The position numbers and the translations under genes are program-made. Below are positions 23,073-34,772 of a stretch of 64,000 bases of DNA, one piece after another. Source of the DNA: Galerina marginata (taxonomy: Eukaryota > Basidiomycota > Agaricomycetes > Agaricales > Galerinaceae); the NCBI GenBank assembly GCA_023014335.1, contig JAECYW010000025.1, positions 310,001 through 374,000 of the forward strand, written 5' to 3'. The notes beneath the pieces were generated by a model. That model was not told the origin of the DNA. It saw nothing but the letters and a program-made list of their open reading frames with translations, and searched no databases. Each line of letters begins with the position of its first letter. Position 1 is the stretch's first letter.

Positions 23073-26000
23073 TTAATCTGAATTGTACAAATTGTCGCCT
23101 ACAACACCGCTATCACTGTCTGAACCAAAGCCGCAGTCTACATCATCGTTACTCTCATCCTCGTCACTTGACTTGTCCCCGTCTTCGCCACCTTCTTGCT
23201 CACGCCATGTCGAATGAGTCAATTGGTTGTCTGACAAGTAGACTTCATAGTCGGAACCACTGACTAGATGAGAATCGCTAGGGTCATTATCATCGTCCTC
23301 TTTGGATTGTGTACTCGCCGAGGACAACAATGGTGTTGATGAGCGATTTGAGTTGCTTTCAGAGGTGCTTGAATTTGGGGGGCTCATGTGTTCACTGGGT
23401 CTGATGTCGTCGTCGTGGAATAGCGAGTCTTCCGATCTTGTGTGGCCAGGCTGTGGTTGAATGGTTTCAGGATTACTTTCTGCTTGTTTACAAGCCTGGA
23501 TCGCCGTAATAACATCTACGAGAGCCGTTGAATTGCAGATAAAGTCATTGAGTTTGTCTGTCTCTAGCTTGGTGTAACCTCCATTGAATTGATTGAATGC
23601 CGCATGTCCCAGTGTTCTTCCCGTGCAAAATAAGTGTAGATTTTCTTCCTTGAAGAGGGCGAGGAGAATTTGAAGTTCGTGACGAAGATGTGGTGAGGTA
23701 TGTGTCTGACCCCGGCTACGGAGAGCAAAAGCGTTCTCGATCTCCTCTTTTATTTGTAGGAAATGTTGAACATTTGGTGAAAGCGTATGACGATAGAAGT
23801 TATCATCAAAATCGCCCCCTCGCTTCTTGACCATATCTTCGAGCCATCGGTTGTAATGCTCTTGAAGTAAGTCGCCTTCAATCCACTTTCCAAGCTCGCC
23901 AGTGATGTTCACAAGCCAGTTATTGAGTATTGCGTCACGAAGATCCTGAGACGCATCGTAGCGTAAGAGACAATACACTTCCAGAAGATAGCTTGTATAG
24001 TTCTGATGAGATGACCCGGCAAATGCAAAGATCCAAATCTAGTAAGACGCCATCAACATAAAGGCGCGATGAACTGCAGCGGAAGATAAAAAGATTTATT
24101 TACCTTCAAAATCTCAAAGACACGTCCAATATCACCCTCTGGAACAGCATAAGCAATTTCGGTCCACCAACCAAAGTCTTGCAAGAAGAGAATGCTATTT
24201 GCTAGAACCCGATCGCCGGTGAAGTCGTTGACCTCTTGATGGACCTTTGGTAGGTCTTCCGTCGGAAGATCAGGTGAGTCACTGTCGGTAATTTCTATGA
24301 CTGTCGGCGTTGTAGCGGGTGGTCCGACGGCAACTTTCATGGATAGCGGTGCATCATTTGATTCGGCAAGAGATAGTGCTTGTTCATATGCATCCTGGGA
24401 CGCATACCGATTAACAAGAGTATTGGCATCGCAAATTAGTGTTTCAAGCGAAGGTAGGTTATCTTGCGTGGCTAAACAACCAAAGTGGGAAAGGAGGTCC
24501 CGCTCAGCGTTTAGGAATACCCTGGTATTTGATGTCAGAAACGATCAAAGGTCCAAAGGAAGAGATTCGGACACACCTCCAGCAATCAAGGACCTGTGCT
24601 TCCCAGACCAGGGTCATGCTTCGTACAGTGGGGTAATAGTCACATTTGCTGAGGTTGGTGGGGCGTTTAAAACCTGCTGCATTCGAGCTCCGAGAGAGGG
24701 ACGACGGATCTTTTGAGGTTGCCGGTCCATAATGATTCGCAGCAATTGAATTAATCATCGTGGCTTTTGCATGCCAAATTTCTGGTGTAGCAATGCGATT
24801 TCGGAAGGATTGATGGTTATCAGGAATGGAGCATAAGTGCTTCTGTAGTCGGAGCGTCGTTGCGTATGAAGCACCATCTCCGCGAACCCACGACAGAAGT
24901 TTGTCGGCTGCTTCGGACCCAACACCCATTTGTTCGTCAAAGTCCATGATAGCCCGTGCCATCCCTTGAGTCTCAGTTTCTCGCTCGGCGTTGGTTCCCA
25001 ATGGCTGTACCACGGTTTTTCGACCTTCGCGCATGCGATGCTTAGCAATGGGGGCAGAGCGAAACCTGGCCGAAACATCTTTGGACATGGTCTTGAGTTC
25101 TGGGATGTAGTCGACAAGAACACGAACGTAATGCAATGATTGAGTGGCATGTACGTGGGTCCAGTCGATATCAGTCCTAAGAGTTTCAACAGTCATTGTC
25201 CTCCGCTTCTTCTCAGCGACGCGTGCAAGGTGACTCTGTAAATCAAAAGCGCCAGGTTTGCAATCTTCAAGCCGTATTGCTGTTCCTGCCGTCCCGACTT
25301 TAAGAACACTTTCGCGCAAAATTCCTCCTTCATATACCGGACAGTACTCTTGGACATTATCGAGCTCTAGACACCATTCGGTTTCTCCTCGCTCGGTCGC
25401 ATTTTTAACCGAGTCTCGTAGGCGAGCAAGACTTGAGCCAGTCATGGAATCGAGGGCCTTGCGCACAGTCGTGTCGCTTACGATATTCCCGAATCGGCTA
25501 TAAACCCGTTTGACGTCAATATGGGATTTCGCCGCAAAGTGCCATACACCAAGGGCCATCGCAAGATCTCCGTTTGCATAATGGTTTCGGGCAAGGATAA
25601 ACGAGCCAATAGCCCCAACTTGGACCTAAATTAAAGGGCTAAATATGATGGAGCAGCGGGTTGTGATAAAATACATACAATGGGATGAGGCCGTCGCTTC
25701 TTTGTAATCACAGCACCGTTTTTACGTGAGGCGGCCATAGACTCGGTCAGATACCAGGAGACAGGCGCGCGCGACTTATATTTCTCACAAAGTCCAGCAA
25801 TACTAAACTTTCCCAAAGCCTCCCAAGTAACAAGTTTGACGCTATCCTCCGGGCGTCGGCCATTAGCTGATGCACGGAGATGCATGTTGTCGTCCTTCAC
25901 AGTAAGCTTATGTATTTCGTGATGGACATGGTTACCGACAAGATTGGTTGCCCAAGTAAACAAAGAAGGGCGTGCATGGTTGATAGCTGCAGGAGAAATG

Positions 26001-26560
26001 GAGGGAGAAAAAGGAGCATGGCGTTCGTGATATTGAGTTGATCTTGGCGACGGTGCACTGTGTTTGTGAGAGTATATGAGGTCAATAACGTCGGACATCT
26101 TTGTCTTCGTTTTTCCTTGAAGAAATCGAGCCACGGCCAGTCCGTGAGTCACTCCACGAGGGTCGTCCTTTTCACCGACACGGGTTGGGTTGTAGAACAG
26201 GATTTCTAGCAATTCACCAATTGAGTCGAAGCCAGAGTTGCCTAGAAACTCTTCCATTCGTTTAAACTTGCCCTCTAGCTTCTGTATTTCGTTCTGCCGA
26301 GCCTGAATTAGCCTTGGTTGACTTGAGGAACTGGTGAGGTTGCCAAGCATGTTGAATGGAGAACCCAATGCAGCCGAGAAAGTAGTAGGCGAAGAGGCGG
26401 GAAGTTCATCAGGAGAAGTTGAGACTGGTGAAGATATTCCAGGACTTGCGGGACTGGGTGCAGGTTGTGATAGGAATGGTGAAATGCAATCTGGTGTTGC
26501 TGGGACTTGAATTGCAGGTGTTTTCTTGTAAGATCGGACGGTTCGAACATTGTTATCCAT
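23073..26560 (-). CDS. DUF6589 family protein, putative transposase of the element
   Basis: A long multi-exon gene. The N-terminus is Ser/Pro-rich; then ARFLQGKTKTKMSDVIDLIYSH, a central part with LGVWHFAAKSHIDVKRVYSR, ELDNVQEYCPVYEGG, SWVRGDGASYATTLRLQKHL, NRIATPEIWHAKATMINSIA, NHYGPATSKDPSSLSRSSNA, GFKRPTNLSKCDYYPTVRSM and LVWEAQVLDCWR. The C-terminal part has WIFAFAGSSHQNYTSYLLE and FNQFNGGYTKLE and ends in a very acidic Asp/Glu/Ser tail. This central block is characteristic of DUF6589 proteins (PF20231), as I recall the family. Conserved acidic residues (LDN, RGDGA, an Asp/Glu-rich region) could form a nuclease centre, but this is speculation. Introns lie after RRPHPI, after VLDCWR and after FEILK. 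Its neighbour is a helicase, which suggests a two-component mobile system. Confidence 0.8.
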
Positions 26561-26654
26561 AGCAAGTAATAGTTAAACGGGATTGCAATTGAATTTGGGA
26601 CGATAGTAGAAGTTGCGCGACAACAAACGCGTCAAGAGTCAAGAGGGACGAGGG

Positions 26655-26716
26655 AATATTGACGCGACGCAGTTTCAAAGTCCGAAGATTACATAATGAT
26701 TTTCTAGCGCGGTTTT
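26655..26716 (-). repeat. Right terminal inverted repeat of the DUF6589 element
   Basis: The reverse complement of 20597-20659 with few differences (AAAACCGCGCTAGAA at the outer end). The outer T run merges with the start of the second 4.5 kb repeat, so the precise border is uncertain by two or three bases. Confidence 0.85.
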
Positions 26717-27177
26717 TGTGTAGTGAGCGGTGTGAGTGGTTGCCAGAAAAGACTGAGGTGAAATAGGCAACGGCACTGATCCATCGATAAGGTCGGGCTT
26801 TACATAGACGCAACAGTCAGAAATGGAAACGAAGTCACGAAACCGTGGTCTGACATCGATGCATGGAGTTATGGCAGGGCCCGGACTCTAGATCTTCTGC
26901 ACGGAACATCCTGCGAGTCCAAATTTCCGAGTTGGAACTTACGAGTTCATAATTTCACCTGATGACCCCCGCGGTCAAAAGTTTATCGGGAAACACATGC
27001 CGCGCTTTCAAGAAAAAAGGCGCACTTGGTCAGTGCTTTGGCCCTAGGGTTACAGGTTGACGTTTTGAAGGTTTTGCCAATCTGGTTCAGCACGTGATAA
27101 TTCTTGCGCTCCAACTTGAACTTGGTCTGGTCCAGGATTTAACTAGAATTGATCATGAGCGCTGAGCAAGCACCCTA

Positions 27178-27538
27178 AATGAATTTTCAAAAGCCAAAGA
27201 TCGGATCCTGGATAGCACGGTGGTGGCAGCTATTGGTAGAGCAGACATATGTTGAGGCGTAAGTGAACAGAAGAAGGGGGGACACAAATCTCGTCAAAGA
27301 CCTATTTCAACCGTGTACAGGACGAGAACGTCGATGATTTCTTGGAGGCTAGAAAATAGGTGAATCGGAGTATTCTGGAGATATGAAACAAACCGACCTC
27401 AAGCAGTGCTTCCGGTTCTGTTGGAGGAGAAGAAATAGGGAAAATGTCACGAAAATATCAATAAACGACGAGAGCCAGGCGACGGAGAATAGTCATTTGA
27501 AGTGGTGCTTGAAAACTGAAGCTTTTCAGCGTTACCCC
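27178..27538 (-). pseudogene. DUF6534-type membrane protein relic (copy 2)
   Basis: Identical to the relic at 16440-16800: an antisense, frame-broken copy of middle exons of the DUF6534 gene. Confidence 0.65.
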
Positions 27539-27711
27539 GGCCTATATACCAAGCCCTTGCATGGATATGGAAAGCGATTCTGTGGGGATAACACAGCGTC
27601 TGAATATACAAATAGATTGCGACATCAAATTCATATTCAAATTCAAAAATAAAAGACCATGAAGATGAACGAAATACAGGCTCGACGGTCCGAGAATCAT
27701 ATATAGCATCA

Positions 27712-29096
27712 TCAAGCTTCAATTCGCTCCGTTCCACGACTGGCCTTCCAAGTTTCCGGACCCTTGAACACGAATCAACACAGTGAACAACATTTCCAAA
27801 GGAGTATACACATACCTTCCTATTGTTAATTCGCTGGTTGCGTATCCTCCTCGAAAACCAATCAAGAGCCGTCGAACCAGTATTAAATTTACTAGAGTCG
27901 GGGGAAGCCTGAACAGCGTCGGCGATCATGGCGCTATCTTCGGCTAGGGCTCGTAGGACGACCGAGTTGCCAGGTCTAATAAAAAACACCAGAGACCAGC
28001 GTTCCGTGCCAGCCTGTGCACCAGGGGGTGGGCTGTATCCAGGATTGGATGAATTGGTGAGAAAGGTCGGAGAAAAAATAAAGGCTTACAGCACTCTGTG
28101 GAGGTTGGAGCGAAGGATGCCGCCGCTAAATATGGATAGGGCATCTCCGACGTTACAGATCGCATGACGTGGTATGGGCTGTATGTCATAGAGTCAGAAA
28201 GTGTCAAAATTTCTTGAGGAAGGACGGGAACGAACCTTGACATACTGCCAGGACTCGGATCCCGGAGGTAGCACTTGAAGCCCGCCTTGCCGATTATGAA
28301 GAAAAGACTGAGTGAGGGAAATCGTAAGTGCTATTTACATGTGAGAGGAAGCGAACCTGCTTACGAGGGAGCCAAAATCGGTATGGCTTCCAATGGCCAC
28401 TTTAGTCGTGCTTGAGGTAGGCGCATTCCTTATTACTCTCGTCTCGCTCCCACTGAACTCGTCCGCGGAGTGATATCGAAGTAGAGTTCCTGCCGGGAGG
28501 CCGAGCTTATCACTGAAAATGTCAAGTATGGTGTTGTTGATTTCCAATGATTTCTGGACGAATGGTACGATGGTTGATTCCATTCGGGCATTAGCAGTGG
28601 ACGGATAAGCACGTCGGGCTTGTTTCGGCCACGCCAGGGCATCGTCTTTGGCGACGTTAAGAAACTCTGCTGTGTCCAGTTCACCTGTTGCGTCAATAGC
28701 ATTGGCACCAGCTGCTTTATACCTGCGTCACGATCGTCAGTGCGAGATATTGGCAAGACGGGGGTTCGGGAACTAACCCGAATGACATTCCCTCATCGCC
28801 CTGCTCATACTTCATTTTTTCCTCCTTCGGTAAGGCCATCGTTTCCGCACCGAGTTCGAACATCCCATCGACAAGCGCATCAGCTTCGTGGTTCTTCAAA
28901 CTGGTTGTGATTCAGCCAAATGACTGGGCAAAGAAATCAAATTGAATGCTTACTACCAAAACCCGAGCTTCGTCGCGGCCTCCCATAGTCTGTCGACTTC
29001 GCCAACATTTCTTTCCTTGATCAGTTGGTAGTCAATGACCAAGAGTGGATGGGTCGGAATGTCGTCGGGGAATGCAGGAAATGTAAGGGCGGGCAT
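27712..29096 (-). CDS. 2-oxoglutarate/Fe(II) oxygenase, IPNS-like family (copy 2)
   Basis: A base-for-base repeat of the gene at 16974-18358, with the same exon plan, the same iron ligands (His/Asp in GSHTDFGSL, His in SNLHRV) and the same flanks. Both copies are intact, so gene dosage of this oxygenase would be doubled if the assembly is right. The upstream 1.3 kb, and therefore the promoter, is also duplicated, so similar expression is expected. Confidence 0.9.
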
Positions 29097-30395
29097 TAGA
29101 GCGCTGTGAGATGGTGGCAGTAAGAAGTGTGAAAGCAAAGTGGTTCGGTCATTCGTGTGAGGAAAATTCGTATAAATATCCTGCAGAACCGGGTTGGCTC
29201 CAGAGCAAGGAGGTCATAAGACGCCTGCGAGCAAGTTTATGCCTCGTGATCCACTTATTTTGGCGCAGGAAGGCTCTTGGGAATAAGGACCTAAATGTTT
29301 TGCCTTGCGAGTGGTGATTTTTCACCTGGGCCGACGGCTGTTCTACAACAACCTACTGCAGTACTGACCATGACGGTCGAGAGGAAGGAACGCCTGTCGA
29401 TCCAAAAGGAGGTTGTGAGAAATGTTTTAATTTGAACTCCGGCCAGTCCCGGGATCCTGCGTCTCGCTGCTTCGACAGTTTCATCACTTCCTCAACATCT
29501 CTTCGAAATGTTTCTCTCGAATCCTGGTTTCTGGTTGCGAGCAAGGCGGGCAATAGTATTTTAGACTCTAGGGGACAAACTGGCGACCAATCAAAGCCAA
29601 TTTATTTGCGGAATGTTGGGCTCAGTTTCATCCTTTTTTGCGTGCGTTAGATTCCAAGCACTCTCGATCCTTGTCTTCTAAAAGTCGAGGAGAAGACAGT
29701 CCTCCTTGCGTTAAGCGATTGTTGCTTACAAGTATCTCTCCGGAAACTCTGTCAGGCGGTTATGATGACAGCCCAGAGGGCCTTGCCCCGCCAACTCGGC
29801 GGATACCCAACATATTCTCGTCTTTAGAGCTTTAGACTTTGGGAAAGGATGCTTCTCGATTTACGGATTATTCCGCCGGCATATTGCTTCGATTCCCCCT
29901 ACCTGAGCGTTCATGGTGATATGAAATATCTGGCTCCTTGGGAAACCTTTCTGTTACACGCTGAGTTGTAGACGACCTGAAGGTGTTATGATCAATCTGG
30001 GCTGGTTCTCATATGGCGCTAGCCTCTTGAATGATTCTAGGTACACCTTTATTTGAGTACCACTGGGCTATTCAGAAGAAATAAAACATTGGTAGATCAA
30101 TTATTTGTCCACAGAGCCTGCCGGGCAATTCGGTTTATATCCCGAGATGTTACGCGAAAAAGCTCTTCTAATATGTCTCACACCGCATCCTTCGTTTGCA
30201 CTGCGCATTCCTCTCAGGCGGTGGGCTTCTTGATGCTTGCCCTAGAAACAATGTCAACCCCACACTGGACAGTGGTTTCAATATGCTCCCACCTTACTGC
30301 AGAAGGAACGAACAGACGTATCGATTTCTTGTACGTCGAACACTTTAAATACAGAAGTTCCTTCGAATGCAGCAGTAAATATTTGCGTTTTTGAA
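29097..30395. other. Intergenic within copy 2 of the 4.5 kb unit
   Basis: Same content as 18359-19657: the divergent promoter space between the oxygenase and DUF6534 genes. No gene recognised. Confidence 0.45.
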
Positions 30396-32320
30396 ATGGA
30401 GGGAATAGCAGGCACTTATGGTGCCATGTTCCTTGGCTCGATTTTCGCGTCGGGGTAAGTGTTTCCTTAACATCCCACCTTGCATATCCTGACAAATTTC
30501 AGCCTTTCCGGCATCGTGACAGTCCAGTGCATAGTGTTTTTCAAGTTGTATCCCCAGGACAGCAGGATCTTGAAGAGTCTAGTACGTGTCGTGCACCTTT
30601 CTGGGCTATGCCTTCCATTAATGCAGCTGTAGGTAATCGCTGTCTGGTCTGTATCATTCATGAACTCGGTCAAGCGAGTTCAACTAATTCCGATCCGGAT
30701 AGGATTCTTGATTTGGCACACAGCTCCTTTGTCATATCAGCGATGTGGGACTACCTCATTGCAAGCTTTGGCAAGATTAGCAAGACCGATTTCATTCCAG
30801 AGTAGGTCCGCCTATTCTTCTTTCGAAATTTCTCTGAAAATTTGCAGGACGATTGCAGTTAGTGGGATTTCAATTCTTACTGTATATATGATCGACTAAA
30901 GCACCCCTCCAGTTGAGCGTCATATTCACGGTACCAATGACTTTGTTGAACCTCTTAACTTGGAGCTAACAAACGAAAAACAAGGCTATATTGACCTTCC
31001 TCGCGCAGTGGTTTGTTGGTTTCAATGTTCAATCAGCGCCGCACCAAATTGAACAACCGTTTTCCAGCTTCTTCGCGCATCGAATCTATCGCCGTGAGCT
31101 CCGTCCTTTAAGCAGCCTTTTCGCCTCCTAACAAAAATTCAGTCAGTAACAGGAACGTGTTCTTAACAGCACCCATAGTACGTTAAATCATACATTCCAT
31201 CCGGATGTTATTCATTTTCAGGCTAGCTGATTCTCGCCTTGGGTAGATTAGGTGGGTCGACCAGTTTCCACTCTCGACCTATCACTAATCATTCTTGTGC
31301 TAAAGTTGCTGCCTCTGGTGGGTAAATTTTGATTCTTGAGCTGCAGACATGGATAAGGAAACGATCCCTTTTCCTCAGTTTCCGGCGGAGAAATGTAAGG
31401 CTATTTTTTTCTATCTCGCTTGCATCAGCTTCCTGATGTTTTCATTCTGTCAGGATAACACTGAAAAGCTTCACTCTGTTCAAACGCCACTTCAAATGGC
31501 TATTCTCCGTCGGCCTGGCCCTCTCGTCGACTGTCGATATTCTCGTGACATTTTCTCTGTTCTTCCTCCTCCAACGGAGCCGGAAGCAGTCATTGAGGTA
31601 GGTTTGTTCTCGTATCTCCAAGACACGCGTATTCATCTACTATTTTAGCCTCAACGAAATCATCGACGCTCTCGTCTTGTACACGTTTGAAATCGGGTCT
31701 TTGACAAGGTTTTTGTGATCCCCTTCCTCCGTCTACTTTTTCCTTAACGTGATTCTATTCTACCAACAGCGCCGCCACTGTCATATCCATGATCTGTGTA
31801 GGAATTCCGAGCAGTGTGACGTTCTTCGCAGCGCTGATGTTCTGATGCCCCACCTAGTGGTTGACGCTCGAAAATAACTTGGTCTTCTTGGGCCTCCATT
31901 TCGTTATTGGAAAGCGTGAGTATCACCGCTTGCCTTCAAATTAAAGCCTTATTCAGATGCCATCCTCCCATTCCAATAGTATATGCCAACTCCTTACTAG
32001 CTACGTGGGTCTCTTTCCCTCTTCGTCTCGGCTCATTATAGTGATGACTATCGCCCTTAAATCCAGACTCAATGCTCGCCAGGAAATCGGACGCAGCCGT
32101 GCCAAAGCACGCGACCTGTTGGATCTTGAAATGAGGAATCCTCGAGACAGACTTCAGTTCATTGTAAGTCCACCCCCATTTCCCTCTAACTCTTTCAAAC
32201 TTGAATAAGATTTAATGAATCATTTCTGATCGCCAGAACCACGGCTCAGACGCGGATAGACAGTTCTTCCCGACCGTGGAAGTGAACGTGGAGAAGACTG
32301 TGCAATTCGAGCAGGATTAG
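30396..32320 (+). CDS. DUF6534-type multi-pass membrane protein (complete)
   Basis: A complete member of the basidiomycete seven-helix DUF6533/DUF6534 family. The 5' half equals the copy 1 fragment. Beyond 31253 the gene continues by splicing through TLKSFTLFKRHFKWLFSVGL, ALSSTVDILVTFSLFFLLQR, SLNEIIDALVLYTFEIGSLT, SAATVISMICWLTLENNLVF, GLHFVIGKLYANSLLATLNA, a basic amphipathic stretch (RQEIGRSRAKARDLLDLE) and an acidic end VNVEKTVQFEQD. About ten short introns are needed, several tiny; this is normal for the family. Hydrophobic helices alternate with short loops. Function unknown; a receptor-like role has been guessed for the group because of the seven-helix topology. A decayed antisense fragment of a sister gene lies at 27178-27538. 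Confidence 0.8.
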
Positions 32321-32989
32321 GTCGATGGTGATTGATTTAATGAGTTTCGAATAGTGTAGCGCAGGAGATCTCCGTTACCTCTATTCGCCGGTTTACTACG
32401 ATTTCTTTCTTCCTCTTCTACGTCTTTCTCGCGGTTGACCCGACTTGCTTGTCAGTTCCTGTTTTCTGCGTATTTGGTTCCTTCCGAGTCTTCTCTTGGG
32501 TTACTTGTGGTCTTGGTGCATTGGTTCTTCTGCGCATGCGCGGTTGCATAGGTGTTCTCCGGTGTATATTTTATTTATGGGATACCCCAATACTCATGTC
32601 ATTTTGAGTTGATGAAAATGGCGAAATTCATTTGGTCCTCGGACATGCTGAACGTCCAATTTCGCAGGTGATAGCTATAGTCTTACTAGAAGCAGGTGTA
32701 GGAATGCAAGTCGCACCTGAGGTTCGCATCCTGTTAATTGATTCGTCGGATCAAGGGAGGATACACTAACTGACATGCTAAGCGCTCGGTCAAATGGCAT
32801 ACTAGCGACAAAGTCGCGACGTCGTAAGCAGGCCTGGCCGTGTGTTTCTGTAGCTCTTACAAAAATGAACCACTGAACCTCGACCGAAGGTTTCTGTACG
32901 GGTTTCTGAATTTTTGAATTTCCACGACGACATCTGCGGATGCGAAGATAGAGGTTCGTGAATCATTCATGATCATATTGGCAGGGCCC

Positions 32990-33581
32990 ACAGCGACATC
33001 GACACCCACGCCAAGGCCAAGGCCAGAGGCTCGCCGAGCCTTTCTAAAATATCGATAATGGCCGACCCGAGAAGGACAGGTTGTTCTTGAACAACTTGCG
33101 GGGAGACACGGCATGTCACTGGCATTCGTAGAGGTATATGTATTCATATAAATAAGTATAGGTGTGGGTATGGAAAAGCACCCGAAAGACAGGAAAAGTG
33201 ATGTTGTAAGTATATCCCCAAGACGAGGTGGATAGACAGCGTACGGCACAAGCGCCTTCACACTGCAGCTCGACGTCCGGGTAGAAAACTTCTTCTTGCG
33301 TTCTGTCGCATTTCAGGGTTACAACTACCTAGGACGAGTCTTCTAAATCGTATTCCTATTGAAAATCAGCATTCGAATCAGTATCGATAAACACTGAGAG
33401 CGATTCACGAGCACACAACGCACCACTTGCAACCGCACCATCCGCTCATCCCAGCTCCAAAGCAGTGGGTGATCAGCAGTGTCAAACCACAAAGCTTCTG
33501 CTGTGATGAATTTTTCATATATCGTTTCACAGCCCCCTTCAACGCAGACGTCGCATTGAACACGAAAGCTTCAACGTTCAT
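32990..33581 (-). pseudogene. Alpha/beta hydrolase pseudogene (partner of 10403-11871)
   Basis: It starts ATG with MNVEAFVFNATSALKGAVKR, close to the first exon of the intact hydrolase (MNVEPFVFDG), and continues SSQQKLCGLTLLITHCFGA. It then jumps to sequence matching the end of exon 4 (WDERVVRLL region). Exons 2 and 3 and most of 4, with the GHSAG nucleophile, are deleted. Remnants of later exons follow with frameshifts, and a stretch matching VVQEQPDLLASAIIDIL is still visible near 33095-33045. The upstream region is shared with block A. Confidence 0.8.
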
Positions 33582-34772
33582 AGTTGACGTATCAGGTAAA
33601 TCGACCTTCAATTTGAGCTGCAATCTTGGGCCAAGTAGCAGAAGGATGTAATTCGAGAAAGACTTTTTCTTTCTTTCAAAATAGAGGGCCCATAACGTTT
33701 TCAAAGACTCTCCTCGCCAGAGGCACGTAGGTGTAACACCGGGAGCCAGCAAGGAGCCAGAAAAAGAGGCCATTAGGTGGGGAGCCACAGACGCTTTTTC
33801 GACTCTTCCTGGAGTTGATTTTAGAGAGAAAAGGCCAAAAAAGTACAGGAAGTTCGCCTGAGGCGGAAAGGAAATTTCGATAACAGTAGAGGTGGTTTGA
33901 AACGGATTGCAATTTGGAGAAACAGATGCCAGTGAGCTCAGTTCAACTTCAAGCGGAGAACGAACATTATTTTTCTTCCTTTCCAACCACCACCCTCTCA
34001 GGTGCTTTCTCCCTGGATATGTATTATAGTCCTGAACACCTTGAAGTCAAGGCTTTATTCCGTCTCTTGAGAGGAAAACTAGGTCCCAAAGCTCCAAGGC
34101 TTCTCCGAGTCCAAGTTGAGACTCGACATGGAACTGGGTTTGGTGCGTTATTTTACTCTCAAGCAAAGTATCTTTGCCTCATTTTTTCTCTGCAGAACAA
34201 AAGCACTACGCTATGCTGTACACTGTACACCTTTTCGACGAGTTTTAGCTGTCTTTCTTTACGGAGCTTAAGCCTCACCGCATCTTATTCTTTGGTCATG
34301 GTTTCACCGTGATTTCCAGTGGAGAAAACGCGTCCGTCGCGAGTATCAGATGCGATATACAAAGGTACAATTTCCACCTTCCATTGATGGCCGTTCCGAG
34401 ACGACATTGTTCTCAATATTAGCACAGTTCTGTTCGACATAATTGCATCATACCAGCTCTATTTCGCATTTCGGGTGGTTTGGCATCATGTACCAACCTT
34501 AATTCCCGTCAAGGTGCCGTTGAGTCAGCACTGGATAAAGCATAATCCGTGCTTATCAACCACCTTCAGAGGAGTCCAGGACGTTCGTTCGATGTTTTGG
34601 TTGAAAAGAAGTTCGCCTATCGGACACGTGCTAATGGACCCATCTCACGAACGCCATCTCGCACCATCCCAATCCATTCTTGCACAAAACGCAATCAAGC
34701 CAGTCCTATATATACGACTTCATCTCTTTTTCTAAGAAACCCCCTGGACATACGATACACTCCTCTCAAAAC
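33582..34772. promoter_or_regulatory. Divergent intergenic region, block B
   Basis: About 1.2 kb between the broken hydrolase and the intact dioxygenase, collinear with 9361-10402. Conserved islands include a CTCATTTTTTCTCTG-CAGAACAAA stretch (near 34180) and GTGGTTTGGCA-CATG (near 34476). A CT-rich, TATA-like TATATATACGACTTC sequence lies near 34709, about 60 bases before the dioxygenase start. Confidence 0.45.

Larger units (their letters stand above)
20597..26716. mobile_element. DUF6589 / RecQ-like helicase element with terminal inverted repeats
   Basis: About 6.1 kb bounded by inverted repeats of about 62 bases. It contains two convergent genes, a RecQ-like helicase (plus) and a DUF6589 protein (minus), whose stop codons are only about 40 bases apart. 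DUF6589 proteins are abundant and repeated in agaricomycete genomes, in keeping with a mobile origin, but I know of no experimental proof of transposition. No short target duplication is visible. Instead the insert (20516-26715) is flanked by 4.5 kb direct repeats. The right inverted repeat touches the second repeat copy; the left one is 81 bases from the first copy. Confidence 0.75.
26716..31253. repeat. 4538-base direct repeat, copy 2 (partner 15978-20515)
   Basis: Identical to copy 1 wherever compared. Here the left flank is the right inverted repeat of the DUF6589 element, so the HET coding region is missing. The right flank continues the DUF6534 gene without interruption, so this side is the ancestral junction. 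The lack of differences means a very recent duplication, or an assembly error. Confidence 0.95.
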
